Shown: in pieces, positions 19,260-29,373 of the stretch
How positions within the stretch are numbered: the first letter of the stretch is position 1
How the letters are laid out: every line of letters starts with the position of its first letter
From: Acidimicrobiales bacterium
Lineage (GTDB): Bacteria; Actinomycetota; Acidimicrobiia; Acidimicrobiales; GCA-2861595
Direction of reading: 5' to 3'
DNA length: 64,000 bases
Assembly (NCBI GenBank): GCA_030448025.1
Contig: JAUJNQ010000001.1
Coordinates: 407,894 to 471,893 of the forward strand
Notes under the pieces: generated by a model
The model's database searches: none
Seen by the model: the letters and a program-made list of their open reading frames with translations, nothing else
What the model was told of the DNA's origin: nothing
Position numbers and translations under genes: made by a program

Positions 19260-19604
19260 TCACTCCCGCCGCAGGAAGAACTCCTCGAGGGGCCCCATCG
19301 GCAGGAGCACGGCGCTGAGGCCGAGGACCAGCGAGATGAGGGTTGCAACCCCGGCAACGATCAGGCGGCTGTTCCCCCTCGCCCTGCACAGGGCCTTCTC
19401 CCTGCCCACCAGCAAGCCGATGGTCACGCGCTCCTTGGGCTTCGAGCCGACCAACGCTCCATTGCAGTTGAGCCCGCCCGCGGCCTTGAACGGTGATGCG
19501 GCGTAGGCGAGCACCCCGAGCAGGACGATGACCACTGCCAGTGTCGCCATCAACTGCTTGCTGGGTCCGCTGTCCGTGCGGGTAAGTGCCTTGGGCAGTT
19601 GCAT
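19260..19604 (-). CDS. Small two-helix membrane protein, hypothetical
   Basis: 114 residues with two predicted membrane helices, about 18-38 (ATLAVVIVLLGVLAYAAS) and 82-103 (VAGVATLISLVLGLSAVLL). Between them lies an extracytoplasmic loop with two cysteines (NCNG and CRAR) that could form a disulfide. The family is unknown. It is convergent with era and divergent from uppS. Confidence 0.65.
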   Translation of the reverse strand: MQLPKALTRTDSGPSKQLMATLAVVIVLLGVLAYAASPFKAAGGLNCNGALVGSKPKERVTIGLLVGREKALCRARGNSRLIVAGVATLISLVLGLSAVLLPMGPLEEFFLRRE

Positions 19605-19738
19605 GGCGCCATCGTGTCACGACTGGTCCGCTCCGGTCAGGCCGACCGTCGGTCCTCTACGTTGACCTCCGCAGAATCTCCGGCGAACCTCCACTGCGGG
19701 AACGCCAACAGGAGGATCACGCGAGGTACCGTCGCTGT

Positions 19739-20455
19739 GTGGAGCTCGACGGCATCGACCCCCTGCAAGTGCCGGTCCACGTCGGATGCGTGATGGACGG
19801 CAACGGCCGCTGGGCCCGCAAACGCGGCCTGCCTCGCAGCGAGGGCCACGACGCCGGCGAGGAGGCGCTCTTCGACGTGGTGGAGGGAGCCCTGGAGCTC
19901 GGCATCGGTTGGTTCACCGTGTACGCCTTCTCCACGGAGAATTGGAAGCGTCCACCCGAGGAGGTCCGCTACCTGCTCGGGGTCAACCAGTCCATCATCA
20001 CCCGCCGGTTGGGCGAGCTCCACGAGCGAGGCGTGCGTGTCCGTTTCGCGGGCCGGCGGGACTGGCGTGTGCCGAAGCGACTCCTCAGGAGCATGGACGA
20101 GGCGTTGGAGCGCACGGAGGCCAACAAGGCCATGACCCTCACCATTGCCTTCAACTACGGAGGACGGGCCGAGATCGTGGACGCCGTGCGGGGCCTCGTG
20201 GCCGAAGGAATCCGGCCCGAGAAGGTGAACGAGAAGGCCATCCGCTCCCACTTGTACCTGCCGGACATGCCCGACCCCGACCTGGTGATACGGACCTCGG
20301 GTGAGTTCCGGATCTCCAACTTCTTGCTGTGGGAGCTGGCTTACAGCGAGCTGGTCTTCACCGACGTGCTCTGGCCCGATTTCCGACGGGAGAACCTCTT
20401 CGAAGCGGTGCGTGAGTTCCAGAGTCGCGACCGCCGCTTCGGAGGACTCGAGTGA
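19739..20455 (+). CDS. uppS: Isoprenyl transferase (undecaprenyl diphosphate synthase family)
   Basis: 238 residues, the usual size for cis-prenyltransferases. The diphosphate-binding motif CVMDGNGRWA with its catalytic Asp is near residue 15; YAFSTENWKRP, FNYGGRAEI and DLVIRTSGEFRISNFLLW follow. It makes long-chain polyprenyl diphosphate for cell-wall carrier lipid. GTG at 19739 is the start that gives the family length; the frame extends upstream to 19586. It is next to recO, a common actinobacterial arrangement. Confidence 0.93.
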   Translation: MELDGIDPLQVPVHVGCVMDGNGRWARKRGLPRSEGHDAGEEALFDVVEGALELGIGWFTVYAFSTENWKRPPEEVRYLLGVNQSIITRRLGELHERGVRVRFAGRRDWRVPKRLLRSMDEALERTEANKAMTLTIAFNYGGRAEIVDAVRGLVAEGIRPEKVNEKAIRSHLYLPDMPDPDLVIRTSGEFRISNFLLWELAYSELVFTDVLWPDFRRENLFEAVREFQSRDRRFGGLE

Positions 20456-20468
20456 GTCCTCCTCGCTC

Positions 20469-20715
20469 TCGCAACCAGAGGTTGCTCGGCGAACCAATCG
20501 AGCTCCAGGCGACCGGCGGAGCCGGTCGCCCTCCGCGCTCCCACTTTTCTCCTGCAGCCGGAGGGGCGCCTGCGGCGCCTCCGGCGGCCGCAGAAGCCGC
20601 CGAAGGCGGCCCCCACGGCAGCCGGCAAGAGAAGTGGTGAGCGCCGGAGCCGGCCGGCTGCGCCGGCCGGTGGAGGCTCGATTGGCTCGCCGAGCAAGCT
20701 CCGCTTGGGAGGCGA
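20469..20715. repeat. Non-coding long inverted repeat element, copy A
   Basis: About 247 bp between uppS and recO whose two ends are imperfect inverted repeats about 85 bp long. Left arm motifs TTGCTCGGCGAACCAATCGA and GCGCTCCCACTTTTCTC recur as reverse complement in the right arm (GCTTGCTCGGCGAGCCAATC, CGCTCACCACTTCTC). Shorter GC palindromes sit inside each arm, such as GCGACCGGCGGAGCCGGTCGC. No protein is encoded. The right tip GGGAGGCGAA supplies the ribosome site of recO. A shorter relative lies at 25457-25614. Confidence 0.8.
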
Positions 20716-20716
20716 A

Positions 20717-21433
20717 ATGAGTCTTTACCGCGAGCAGGGGATCGTCCTTCGCACGCTTCGGCTGGGAGAGGCCGATCGGATCATCACCTTCGTCACCCAG
20801 GGTCACGGCAAGGTTCGGGCCGTGGCCAAGGGCGTGCGCAAGACCAAGAGCCGCTTCGGCGCCCGCCTGGAGCCGCTCACCCACGTGAGCCTCCTGCTCT
20901 ACGAAGGGCGTGAGCTGGACATCGTCACCCAGGCCGAGACCCTCGACCACTTCCGCTCCATCCGCGAGGACCTCCACCGGGTGGGCCGGGCCACGTCCAT
21001 GCTCGAAGCCGTGGACCAGGTGTCGCAGGAGCGCGAGCCGAGCCCTCGCCTGTACCAGATGCTCCTGGGCGCCCTCCGGGCGCTCGCCGCCCGCGACTCC
21101 GAGCTGGTGCTGGCCGGCTTCTTCTGGAAGCTGCTGTCCCTCGAAGGCGCCCATCCCGTGCTCGAGCAGTGCGCTTCGTGCGGCACCGAAGAGTCGCTGG
21201 AGGCCTTCGACCACGCCGAGGGCGGCGTGTTGTGCCGGTCATGCCGGCGGGGCGTGCCCATCAGCCCGGCGGCACTCGAGATCCTCCGGCGCATCCTGGG
21301 CGGCGACCTGGCCGGCGTGCTCGACGAGCCCGCCAGTCCGGCCACCCGCGAGGTGGAGCACCTGGCAACCCGCTCCGTCGAGCACCACCTGGAGCGCCGC
21401 CTGCGCTCGGTGGGGGTCCTGGACGGCGCCTAG
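20717..21433 (+). CDS. recO: DNA repair protein RecO
   Basis: 238 residues. The N-terminal OB fold starts SLYREQGIVLRTLRLGEADR, as in all RecO proteins; the C-terminal helical domain carries a zinc-finger-like CASC plus CRSC pair near residues 152 and 174. RecO loads RecA on SSB-coated DNA with RecR. ATG at 20717 lies six bases after GGGAGG, which belongs to the upstream inverted repeat element. Confidence 0.94.
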   Translation: MSLYREQGIVLRTLRLGEADRIITFVTQGHGKVRAVAKGVRKTKSRFGARLEPLTHVSLLLYEGRELDIVTQAETLDHFRSIREDLHRVGRATSMLEAVDQVSQEREPSPRLYQMLLGALRALAARDSELVLAGFFWKLLSLEGAHPVLEQCASCGTEESLEAFDHAEGGVLCRSCRRGVPISPAALEILRRILGGDLAGVLDEPASPATREVEHLATRSVEHHLERRLRSVGVLDGA

Positions 21434-21442
21434 TCTCCAGCC

Positions 21443-22804
21443 GTGCCCCAGCCGGACGTCCAACAGCCCGACCTCATGGAGAAGGTCGTCAACCTCTGCA
21501 AGCGCCGGGGCCTGGTCTTCCCCTCGAGCGAGATCTACGGCGGCTTTCGGTCCACCTACGACTACGGGCCCCTGGGCGTCCTGCTGCTGAGGAACGTCAA
21601 GGACGCCTGGTGGCGCTCGATGGTTCAGCTACGCGACGACGTGGTGGGCCTCGACTCGTCCATCCTCATGAGCCCGAGGGTGTGGGAGGCCTCGGGGCAT
21701 CTGGCCAACTTCAGCGATCCCCTGGTGGACTGTCGGAACTGCAAGGAGCGGTGGCGGGCGGACCACGTCGAAGGGACCGGGCCCGCCGGTCCGGGCGGCG
21801 AAGCCTCCAGTGAGGCACCTGCCTGTCCCAACTGCGGCTCCCATGACCTCACCGAGGCCCGCCCGTTCAACATGATGTTCAAGACCTTCGTGGGCCCGGT
21901 GGAGGACGCCGCCGCCGTGGCCTACCTGCGGCCGGAGACGGCGCAGGGGATCTTCGTGAACTTCATGAACGCCCTTCAGACCACGCGCAAGAAGCCTCCG
22001 TTCGGGGTTGCCCAGATCGGGAAGTCGTTCAGGAACGAGATCACGCCCGGCAACTTCGTGTTCCGGACTCGGGAGTTCGAGCAGATGGAGATGGAGTACT
22101 TCGTGCCTCCGGGTGAGGGGCCGAGGTGGTTCGAGTACTGGTGCGGGGCGCGCATGGGCTGGTACACCGACCTCGGCATCCCGTCCGACCTGCTTCGTCT
22201 CCGCCACCATGAGCAGGACGAGCTGAGCCACTACTCCACGGGCACGGCCGACATCGAGTTTCGCTTCCCGTGGGGTTGGGGGAGCTGGAGGGCATCGCCC
22301 AGCGCACGGACTTCGATCTCGTCCAGCACGCCGAGCACTCGGGGGAGCGTCTCGAGTACTTCGACCAGGCCAGCGGGGAACGCTACGTCCCCCACGTGGT
22401 GGAGCCGGCCGCCGGCGCCGCTCGCAGCATGATGGCCTTCCTGCTGGCCGCCTACAGCGAGGACGAGTGGGGGGGAAGCGCGCACCATGCTCCGCCTGCA
22501 CCACCGCCTGGCTCCGAGCAAGGTCGCCGTGCTGCCGCTGTCGAAGAAGGACACCCTCACTCCCACGGCCCGGGAGGTTCTCGGACTGCTCCAGCCGCAC
22601 TTCCAATGCGATTACGACGAGACGCAGTCCATCGGCAAGCGCTACCGCCGCCAGGACGAGGTGGGCACTCCCTACTGCGTGACCGTTGACTTCGACTCGC
22701 TCGACGACCGCGCCGTCACCATCCGCGAGCGCGACACGCTGGAGCAGGTGAGGGTGCCGATCGACGCCCTCGTTCAGGAGCTCTCCTCCCGTCTCGGCCC
22801 CTGA
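21443..22804 (+). pseudogene. glyQS: Glycyl-tRNA synthetase, frame broken twice
   Basis: Homology to single-chain class II GlyRS is continuous but needs three frame segments. Frame one covers the catalytic start (VFPSSEIYGGFRSTYDYGP, RPETAQGIFVNF, FRTREFEQMEMEYF) up to FRFPWG near 22268. Frame two continues [14 protein letters not shown] to about 22470. Frame one resumes at [19 protein letters not shown] to the end, covering the anticodon-binding domain. The first break is one G short in a G run at about 22274; the second is a G run one short plus two extra bases at about 22470-22483. The product is essential and everything else is conserved, so sequence error is likelier than gene loss. Confidence 0.9.
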
Positions 22805-22837
22805 GCCGGCGCACCCGTTCACCTAGGCTGACCGGTC

Positions 22838-25468
22838 ATGTCGTACGTCTACGCCTTCGACCACAAGCACAAGAAGTCCGCCTATGAGCCTGAAGGACCT
22901 GCTCGGGGGCAAGGGCGCCAACCTGGCCGAGATGACCTCGGTTCTGGACCTCCCGGTGCCTCCCGGCTTCACCATCTCCACCGGCGCGTGCAGGGATTAC
23001 ATGCGGTCGGGGTGGCCCGAGGGTCTGACCGACGAGGTGGCCAAGCAGGTGAAGAAGCTGGAGAAGGCGATGGGCAAGGGGCTGGGGACGCCGCCGATCC
23101 CCTTCTCGTGAGCGTTCGATCCGGCGCCAAGTTCTCCATGCCGGGGATGATGGACACGGTCTTGAACCTGGGCCTCAACGACGAATCAGTCGAGGGGCTG
23201 GCCAAGCAGACCAGCGACGAGCGCTTCGCCTACGACTCCTACCGCCGGTTCATCCAGATGTACGGCCGCATCGTGTTGGGCGTCGAAGGTGAGGAGTTCG
23301 ACCGACTGCTCGAGACGGCCAAGGAGTGGGACGGCGTCACCGCCGACTCCCATGTGTCACCGGACACGCTGCGCCGGCTGGTGCTGCGATACCAGGACGT
23401 CGTCGCACGCCACACCGGCCTCCCGTTCCCCCAAGATCCTTGGCGGCAGCTGCAGGGAGCCGTCGAAGCGGTGTTCCGATCCTGGAACGGCCCCCGGGCC
23501 ATCGCCTACCGGGTCCGCGAGCGCATTGCCCACGAGCTGGGGACGGCGGTGAACGTCCAGGCCATGGTGTTCGGGAACCGGGACGACAACTCCGGCACCG
23601 GAGTGGGGTTCACTCGGGACCCGGCCACCGGCGCCAAGGGCTCCTATGGAGACTTCCTGGTCAACGCCCAGGGCGAGGACGTGGTGGCCGGGATCAGGAA
23701 CACCGAGCCGCTGTCGTCGCTCGCAGGCCACTTCCCCAAGGTGGACAAGGAGCTCCACGCCATCTTCGAGCGGCTCGAGCACCACTACCGAGACATGTGC
23801 GACACCGAGTTCACCATCGACCAGGGCAAGCTCTGGATGCTGCAGACCCGAGCGGGCAAGCGCACCGGTGCCGCCGCCTTGAAGATGGCGGTGGACATGA
23901 CCAAGGAGCGCAAGATCAAGCTGTCCAAGGCCGAGGCCTTGCAGCGCATCACCGCGGATCACCTGGATCAGGTGCTTCACCCGCAGCTCACCACCCACAA
24001 CGCAACGGTGATCGCCAAGGGCCTGGGGGCGTCACCCGGGGGTGCCGTGGGCCGCGTCTACTTCACCGCCGACGAGGCGGCCGCGGCAGCGGGCCGGGGC
24101 GAGCCCGTCATCCTCGTCCGCAGCGAGACGTCGCCCGAGGACGTGCACGGCATGATCGTGGCCCAGGGCATCCTCACCGCCCGCGGTGGTCTGGTCAGCC
24201 ACGCCGCCGTCGTCGCCCGGGGTTGGGGGAAGCCGGCGGTGGTGGGAGCGGAGGCCGTGCGCATCACGGGCAAGTCGTTCATCGCCGGCGGCGTGACGAT
24301 CAACGAAGGGGACACCCTCTCGATCGACGGCTCCACCGGCCAGGTCGTCGTGGGTGAGGTGGAGCTCACCATCGCCCAGCCGCCGCCCGAGTTCGACCAG
24401 GTGCTGGAGTGGGCGGACGAGATTCGCCAAGGACGGATGGCTGTGCGGGCCAATGCCGACACGGGGGCGGACGCCAAGAATGCGCGCGAGTTCGGCGCCG
24501 AGGGCATCGGCCTGTGCCGGACCGAGCACATGTTCCTCGGCGAGGACCGCCTCCCGATCGTGCGGGAGATGATCCTGGCCCAGACGCCCGAGCAGGAAGA
24601 AGCCGCCCTCGAGCGGCTCCGGGAAGCGCAGAAGGCCGACTTCGTGGACATCCTCGAAGCCATGGACGGCCTCCCCGTCACCGTGCGCCTGCTCGATCCG
24701 CCGCTGCACGAGTTCCTTCCCCGCACCGAGGAGCTGGCCATCAAGGCGGCCACTCAGGGTTTGTCGGACGAGGAGCGGGCCCTGTTCCGCGCCGCGGAGA
24801 CATGGCACGAGTTCAACCCCATGCTCGGTACCCGCGGGGTGCGCCTCGGCGTGCTCAAGCCGGGCCTGTACGCCATGCAGGTGCGAGCGCTCATGGAGGC
24901 GGCTGCCGAGCGGATGAAGGTGGGCGGCAAGCCCATTGTGGAGGTGATGGTCCCTCTCACGGTGACCCGAGAGGAGATGGGCCTGGCTCGGGGCTGGGCC
25001 GTCGACGCCATCGCCGAGGCCACCCGCGGCGTCGAGGGGCCCGTCGACGTGCAGATCGGCACCATGATCGAGACGCCGCGGGCAGCCCTGCGGGCGGACG
25101 AGATCGCCGAGGAGGCCGACTTCTTCTCCTTCGGCACCAACGACCTCACCCAGATGACGTTCGGCTTCAGCCGCGACGACGTGGAGGGGCGCATGATGGT
25201 CGCCTATCTCGAGCAAGGGCTGTTGAAGCGCAACCCGTTCGAAACCATCGACCCGTCCGGGGTGGGCGAGCTGGTGAGGATCGGCGCCGAGCGGGGACGG
25301 CGGACCCGCCCCGATCTCAAGCTCGGTGTCTGTGGCGAGCACGGCGGCGATCCCGAGTCCATCGCCCTGTTCGCCGATGCCGGCCTCGACTACGTGAGCT
25401 GCTCGCCGTTCCGGGTGCCGATCGCCCGGCTCGCCTGCGCCCAGGCGATTCTCGCTTCGCAACCGTAG
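22838..25468 (+). pseudogene. ppdK: Pyruvate, phosphate dikinase with a frameshifted N-terminal segment
   Basis: About 880 residues. From RSGAKFSMPGMMDTVLNLG on, the frame is open and complete: ATP-grasp domain, phosphohistidine motif GGLVSHAAVVARGWG, and PEP-binding domain with GLCRTEHMF and FGTNDLTQMTFGFSRDD. The stretch 22883-23096 reads correctly only in another frame (DLLGGKGANLAEMTS, LPVPPGFTISTGAC). One extra base near 22884 and one missing G near 23092 (four Gs where five are expected) restore one reading frame from ATG 22838. PPDK interconverts pyruvate and PEP. Probably an intact gene with two sequence errors. Confidence 0.9.
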
Positions 25469-25614
25469 GTTGTACCGCCGGCAGGCCGCTGGCGCTGCCG
25501 TAGGCGGCCCCTCCGGCTGCCGGTAGACAGGTGGTGAGTGCCGGAGCCGGTCCGGCTTTGCCGGTCGGCGGAGGCTCGTCAGAGCTCGCCGAGCAACCTT
25601 TGGTTGCGAGGCGA
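25457..25614. repeat. Long inverted repeat element, shortened copy B
   Basis: A second member of the family at 20469-20715, between ppdK and dnaG. Its right half aligns almost base for base with copy A (GTGGTGAGTGCCGGAGCCGG, GGAGGCTCG, GCTCGCCGAGCAA, GAGGCGAA). On the left only the tip TCGCAACC-GTAGGTTG remains, so most of the left arm is missing. The ppdK stop codon lies inside the left tip. Copy B ends 27 bp before the dnaG start. Confidence 0.75.
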
Positions 25615-25641
25615 AACCGCGGGCGGGCTACGGTCCCGCTC

Positions 25642-27393
25642 GTGGGGATCGTCGAGGAGGACATCGCCCGGGTACGGGCGGCCACCGACTTGGTGGAGGT
25701 GGCGGGCGAGCACATCCAGACGCGCCGGGTAGGGCGACGCTGGGTGGGGCTGTGCCCCTTCCACGCCGAGAAGACGGCGTCGTTCTCCATCAACGCCGAG
25801 GAGGGCCTGTACTACTGCTTCGGGTGCCAGGCAAAGGGTGACGCCATCACGTTCCTGCGCGAGGTGGAGCACCTCGAGTTCGCCGAGGCGGTGGAACGGC
25901 TGGCGTCGCGAGCCGGCATCCAGCTCCGCTACGACGACGCCAGGGAGGGGCAGGACCGGAAGCGCCGTTCCCGCCTCATCGATGCCATGGAGGCGGCCGT
26001 CGAGTGGTACCACCAGTGCTTGCTCACCTCCGACGGGGCGGCGTCGGCCCGGGGCTATCTGCGGTCTCGGGGCTACGACGGGGACGTCGTGCGCAGGTTC
26101 AAGCTGGGTTGGGCGCCGGATGACTGGGACGCATTTTCCCGAGCGCTGCGGCTGCCCACCGACGTCCTGAGCCAGGCCGGCCTCGGCTTCGTGAACCGCC
26201 GGGGCCGACACCAGGATGCGTTCCGGGCCCGCGTGATGTTCCCCATCTATGACACGGCCGGCGCGCCGGTGGCCTTCGGCGGGCGCATCCTTCCGGGAGG
26301 CGACGGCCCGAAGTACAAGAACTCGCAGGAGACTGCCATCTACGCCAAGCGGCGCACGCTCTACGCCCTCAACTGGGCCAAGGTCGACGTGGTGACCGCC
26401 GGCGAGGTGATCGTCTGCGAGGGCTACACCGACGTTATCGGATGCTTCCAGGCGGGCCTTCCCCGGGCCGTGGCCACGTGCGGCACGGCACTGGCCGACG
26501 AGCACTTCCGTACCCTCAAGAACTTCACCCGCCGCATCGTGCTCGCCTACGACGCCGACGCGGCCGGCCAGGCCGCAGCCGAGCGCTTCTACGAATGGGA
26601 GCAGCGATACGAGGTCGATGTGGCCGTTGCGCCCTTGGCCCCCGGCACCGATCCGGGTGACCTGGCCCGCAGCGACCCGGGCGCGCTGCTGGCCGCGGTC
26701 AAGGAAGCCAAGCCCCTGCTCGCCTTCCGGCTCGAGCGGGTACTGGCCGGCGCCGAGCTCAGGACTCCCGAAGGTCGGGCGCGTGGCGCGCAGGCGGCGA
26801 TGAGCGTCGTCAGCGAGCACCCCGACGTGCTCGTGCGCGACCAGTACCTCATGCAGGTCGCCGACCGCTGCCGGGTGGAGCCCGACCGCCTGCGAGCCGC
26901 GCTCAGCAGCACGTCGCGACGGGGCCGGCCTTGGCAGCAGCTGGTAGACCCCCGGCGGCAGTCCGACCGCGGCGGACCCGAGCTCGAGGCGCTTCGCCTC
27001 GCCGTGCACAAGGGCGACGAGGTCGTTCACCGCCTGCACGAGGTCCTCTTCGCCGACGAGCTGCACCTGGCCGCCTTTCGAGCGGTTGCATCGTCAGCGA
27101 CCTTGCGAGAGGCGATCGACGCCGCCGACCCCGGGGCCGCGGAGCTGCTGCAACGCCTGGCGGTGGAGGAGGCTCACGCCGACCCCGACGATGTGTTGAA
27201 CCTCATTGTCCATCGCGCCGGCGAGCGGGCGCTGCACCAACTCGAGGCCGAAGTTCGAGCGTCAGAGGAGCGGGGGCCCGAGCTCTCGCGTGCGGTCGGT
27301 TGGCTGAAGCTCACGCTCGAACGCCTTCCCGACCCCGAGGCGGCCAGTGCGTTGGTAGCTTGGCTTGCTCAGTGGGGCCACAACAGAGGCTGA
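25642..27393 (+). CDS. dnaG: DNA primase DnaG
   Basis: 583 residues. The CHC2 zinc domain ([24 protein letters not shown]) begins near residue 35. The RNA polymerase/TOPRIM core follows, with [13 protein letters not shown] and [14 protein letters not shown]; a C-terminal helicase-binding region ends the protein. GTG at 25642 starts right before [11 protein letters not shown], the typical DnaG beginning; upstream in-frame sequence belongs to the repeat element. The next gene is the primary sigma factor, the classic macromolecular-synthesis pairing. Confidence 0.95.
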   Translation: MGIVEEDIARVRAATDLVEVAGEHIQTRRVGRRWVGLCPFHAEKTASFSINAEEGLYYCFGCQAKGDAITFLREVEHLEFAEAVERLASRAGIQLRYDDAREGQDRKRRSRLIDAMEAAVEWYHQCLLTSDGAASARGYLRSRGYDGDVVRRFKLGWAPDDWDAFSRALRLPTDVLSQAGLGFVNRRGRHQDAFRARVMFPIYDTAGAPVAFGGRILPGGDGPKYKNSQETAIYAKRRTLYALNWAKVDVVTAGEVIVCEGYTDVIGCFQAGLPRAVATCGTALADEHFRTLKNFTRRIVLAYDADAAGQAAAERFYEWEQRYEVDVAVAPLAPGTDPGDLARSDPGALLAAVKEAKPLLAFRLERVLAGAELRTPEGRARGAQAAMSVVSEHPDVLVRDQYLMQVADRCRVEPDRLRAALSSTSRRGRPWQQLVDPRRQSDRGGPELEALRLAVHKGDEVVHRLHEVLFADELHLAAFRAVASSATLREAIDAADPGAAELLQRLAVEEAHADPDDVLNLIVHRAGERALHQLEAEVRASEERGPELSRAVGWLKLTLERLPDPEAASALVAWLAQWGHNRG

Positions 27394-28664
27394 CCGACGC
27401 GACTCCTGAGCTCCCCAACCCGGAGGTCGGTTTCGCACAGGCCTTTGCCGGGCTACTCACCAAGGGTCGGGCGCATGGTGTGGTCACTGCGGACGACGTG
27501 GCGACGGTCTTGCATTCCGTCGAGCTCACCCCCGAGGTGATCGACGCCGTGATCGGGGCGGTGAAGGCCGAGGGCATCGACTTCGACGGCGACGACCTGG
27601 TGGGGGCCCATCACGAGTCGTCAGAGCACGAGGCCCCCACGAAGACGGCCGCCAGGCTCAGCCCTCTCCCCCGGAAGCCGCCGTCGAAGGGGCGCAGCTC
27701 CAGAGCGGCCGATCACGACACCCGTCGCAACTACGCCTCCGACCCGGTTCGTCTCTACCTCAAGGAGATCGGCAAGGTCCCGCTTCTGACCGCCCACGAA
27801 GAGGTCATGCTGGCGCGCCGCGTCGAGGCCGGGTTGGCCGCGGCGCAGCGCATCGCCGATCTCGAGGACGCCAACGGTGGCCAGGCCCACGTGCCCGCCC
27901 ACGAGCTCCACGACGAGGAGAAGGTGGTGATGGATGGGCTCGAAGCGAAGCAACGCCTCATCAACGCCAACCTCCGGCTGGTGGTCTCCATCGCCAAGCG
28001 TTACCGCAACGCCGGGATGGCGTTCCTGGACCTGATCCAGGAGGGAAACGTGGGCCTCATGCGAGCCGTAGAGAAGTTTGACTACAACAAGGGCTTCAAG
28101 TTCTCGACGTATGCCACGTGGTGGATCCGCCAAGCAATCACCCGAGCCATCGCCGAACAGGCCCGCACCATCCGCATCCCCGTGCACATGGTGGAGACCC
28201 TTCACAAGGTGGCGCAGGCCCAGCGCCAGCTCGTTCAGGAGCTGGGGAGTGAGCCTTCCGTCGAGCAGATCGCCGCCCGGATGGAGCTGGGGCCGTCCCG
28301 CGTGCGGGAGTTGCTGCGCATGGGACAAGACACCGTGTCGCTGGAGCAGCCCATGGGCAACGAAGACTTCAGCCTGGGCGACCTCATCGAGGACGAATCG
28401 GCCGTGGTGCCCGCGGCCGCTGCGGCACACACGCTGCTCAACGAGGCGGTGAAGCAGGCCCTAGAGGAGTTGTCAGAGCGTGAGCGTCAGGTGGTGCGCA
28501 TGCGATTCGGTCTGGAAGACGGGAAGGCTCGCACGCTGGAGGAGGTCGGCAAGGAGTTCGGGGTGACCCGGGAGCGAATCCGCCAGATCGAGGGCAAGGT
28601 GCTCACCAAGCTGCGCGACCCCTCGACGAGCGAGCAGTTGCGCGGCTACCTCGAGGAGGGTTAA
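27372..28664 (+). CDS. rpoD: Primary sigma factor RpoD/SigA
   Basis: About 430 residues with all regions of a group 1 sigma factor: a region 1.1-like segment (residues 15-75), a basic linker, region 1.2 [17 protein letters not shown], region 2 [20 protein letters not shown] and [15 protein letters not shown], region 3 and region 4 [19 protein letters not shown]. The start is uncertain; GTG 27372 overlaps the dnaG end by 22 nt and TTG 27360 is an alternative. Overlap with dnaG implies one transcript. Confidence 0.95.
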   Translation: MGPQQRLTDATPELPNPEVGFAQAFAGLLTKGRAHGVVTADDVATVLHSVELTPEVIDAVIGAVKAEGIDFDGDDLVGAHHESSEHEAPTKTAARLSPLPRKPPSKGRSSRAADHDTRRNYASDPVRLYLKEIGKVPLLTAHEEVMLARRVEAGLAAAQRIADLEDANGGQAHVPAHELHDEEKVVMDGLEAKQRLINANLRLVVSIAKRYRNAGMAFLDLIQEGNVGLMRAVEKFDYNKGFKFSTYATWWIRQAITRAIAEQARTIRIPVHMVETLHKVAQAQRQLVQELGSEPSVEQIAARMELGPSRVRELLRMGQDTVSLEQPMGNEDFSLGDLIEDESAVVPAAAAAHTLLNEAVKQALEELSERERQVVRMRFGLEDGKARTLEEVGKEFGVTRERIRQIEGKVLTKLRDPSTSEQLRGYLEEG

Positions 28665-28697
28665 CGAGTTCCGACCGCGATGCTCCGGGCGGCGGTG

Positions 28698-29006
28698 TCA
28701 GAGTCCGGGTGGCGCGGTCCTGAGGAAGGGATCGTCGGGCGGCGGGGGAGGAACCACGGCGCCGTTGGGGCCTTCGCTGCCAATGGTTCCATCGCTGTCG
28801 CCGATCTTTGAGTCCACGATGTCCTTGGTGCGCTCGACGCCGAGGTCCACCACGTCCTTGGCTTTGTCGGTGGCCGTCTCGAAGGTGTCCGACCGCTTGA
28901 CCCTCCGAACCATGTCGTTGATCTGGTCGTAGCGCTCTCGACCGGCCTTCGAGCCCAGGTAGTACCCGAGGCCGAAGCCGACACCCAATCCAAGTCGAAA
29001 TCTCAT
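28698..29006 (-). CDS. YtxH-domain small protein
   Basis: 102 residues. The N-terminal hydrophobic glycine-rich segment RLGLGVGFGLGYYLGSKAGR is the YtxH/gas-vesicle-like signature, followed by a charged helical region (RVKRSDTFETATDKAKDVVD) and a proline-rich tail. These are membrane-associated proteins of unclear, often stress-related, function. ATG at 29006 puts the YtxH motif at the N-terminus; the frame is open up to 29084. It is convergent with rpoD. Confidence 0.7.
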   Translation of the reverse strand: MRFRLGLGVGFGLGYYLGSKAGRERYDQINDMVRRVKRSDTFETATDKAKDVVDLGVERTKDIVDSKIGDSDGTIGSEGPNGAVVPPPPPDDPFLRTAPPGL

Positions 29007-29082
29007 GAGACGCTTTCTACCCTGTCTCGCCATTTCTTGCACATGGGCGAACGCATGTTCGTACCGTTGATATGACGTGACC

Positions 29083-29292
29083 ATGGGCTACAGGGGCAAG
29101 CTGGGGGAGAAGGGAGCGGGCTGGACTCCTTGGTGGTCAGGCCTTTCTCGCTGCAGGGGGGCGAAGACAGGCATCCGCCACAACAAGCACGCGCACGGGT
29201 GCGTCTACGTGCGGTACTGCTGCTCTCGAACGCACCGCGCCATCATGGGACTTTGCAGGGGACTGATATCTTCGAGCGCCATTCCGGGGTAG
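29083..29292 (+). pseudogene. Deletion relic of an actinobacterial HTH-type accessory protein
   Basis: A 69-codon frame that starts MGYRGKLGEK and ends GCVYVRYCCSRTHRAIMGLC plus about ten residues finishing in AIPG. From memory, both ends match a family of roughly 200-residue helix-turn-helix proteins common in actinobacteria, while the middle is missing, so this looks like an internal in-frame deletion. The TAG stop codon is inside the 5' acceptor/D-arm of tRNA-Asn. Family recognition is from memory and needs a search. Confidence 0.45.
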
Positions 29293-29355
29293 CTCAATAG
29301 GCAGAGCAGGGGATTGTTAATCCCAAGGTTGCGGGTCCGAGTCCCGCCCCCGGAG
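29283..29355 (+). tRNA. tRNA-Asn (GTT)
   Basis: The acceptor arms TCCGGGG and CCCCGGA pair fully. The D stem is GCTC/GAGC, the anticodon loop TTGTTAA gives GTT, and the T stem is GCGGG/CCCGC. Discriminator G; CCA is not encoded. Two oddities: the first anticodon-stem pair is G-A, and the T loop reads TCCGAGT, with C where TTC is nearly invariant. Confidence 0.92.
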
Positions 29356-29373
29356 CTTGACTTTCGATTCCCA

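Noticed and set aside
20456-20716. Short ORFs inside the inverted-repeat element
   Set aside because: Frames exist on both strands because of high GC, but the sequence is explained by nested inverted repeats and has no protein signature.
22265-23100. Programmed frameshifting in glyQS and ppdK
   Set aside because: The sites lack slippery heptamers with downstream structures, shifts go in both directions, and neither gene is known to use recoding; sequence error is simpler.
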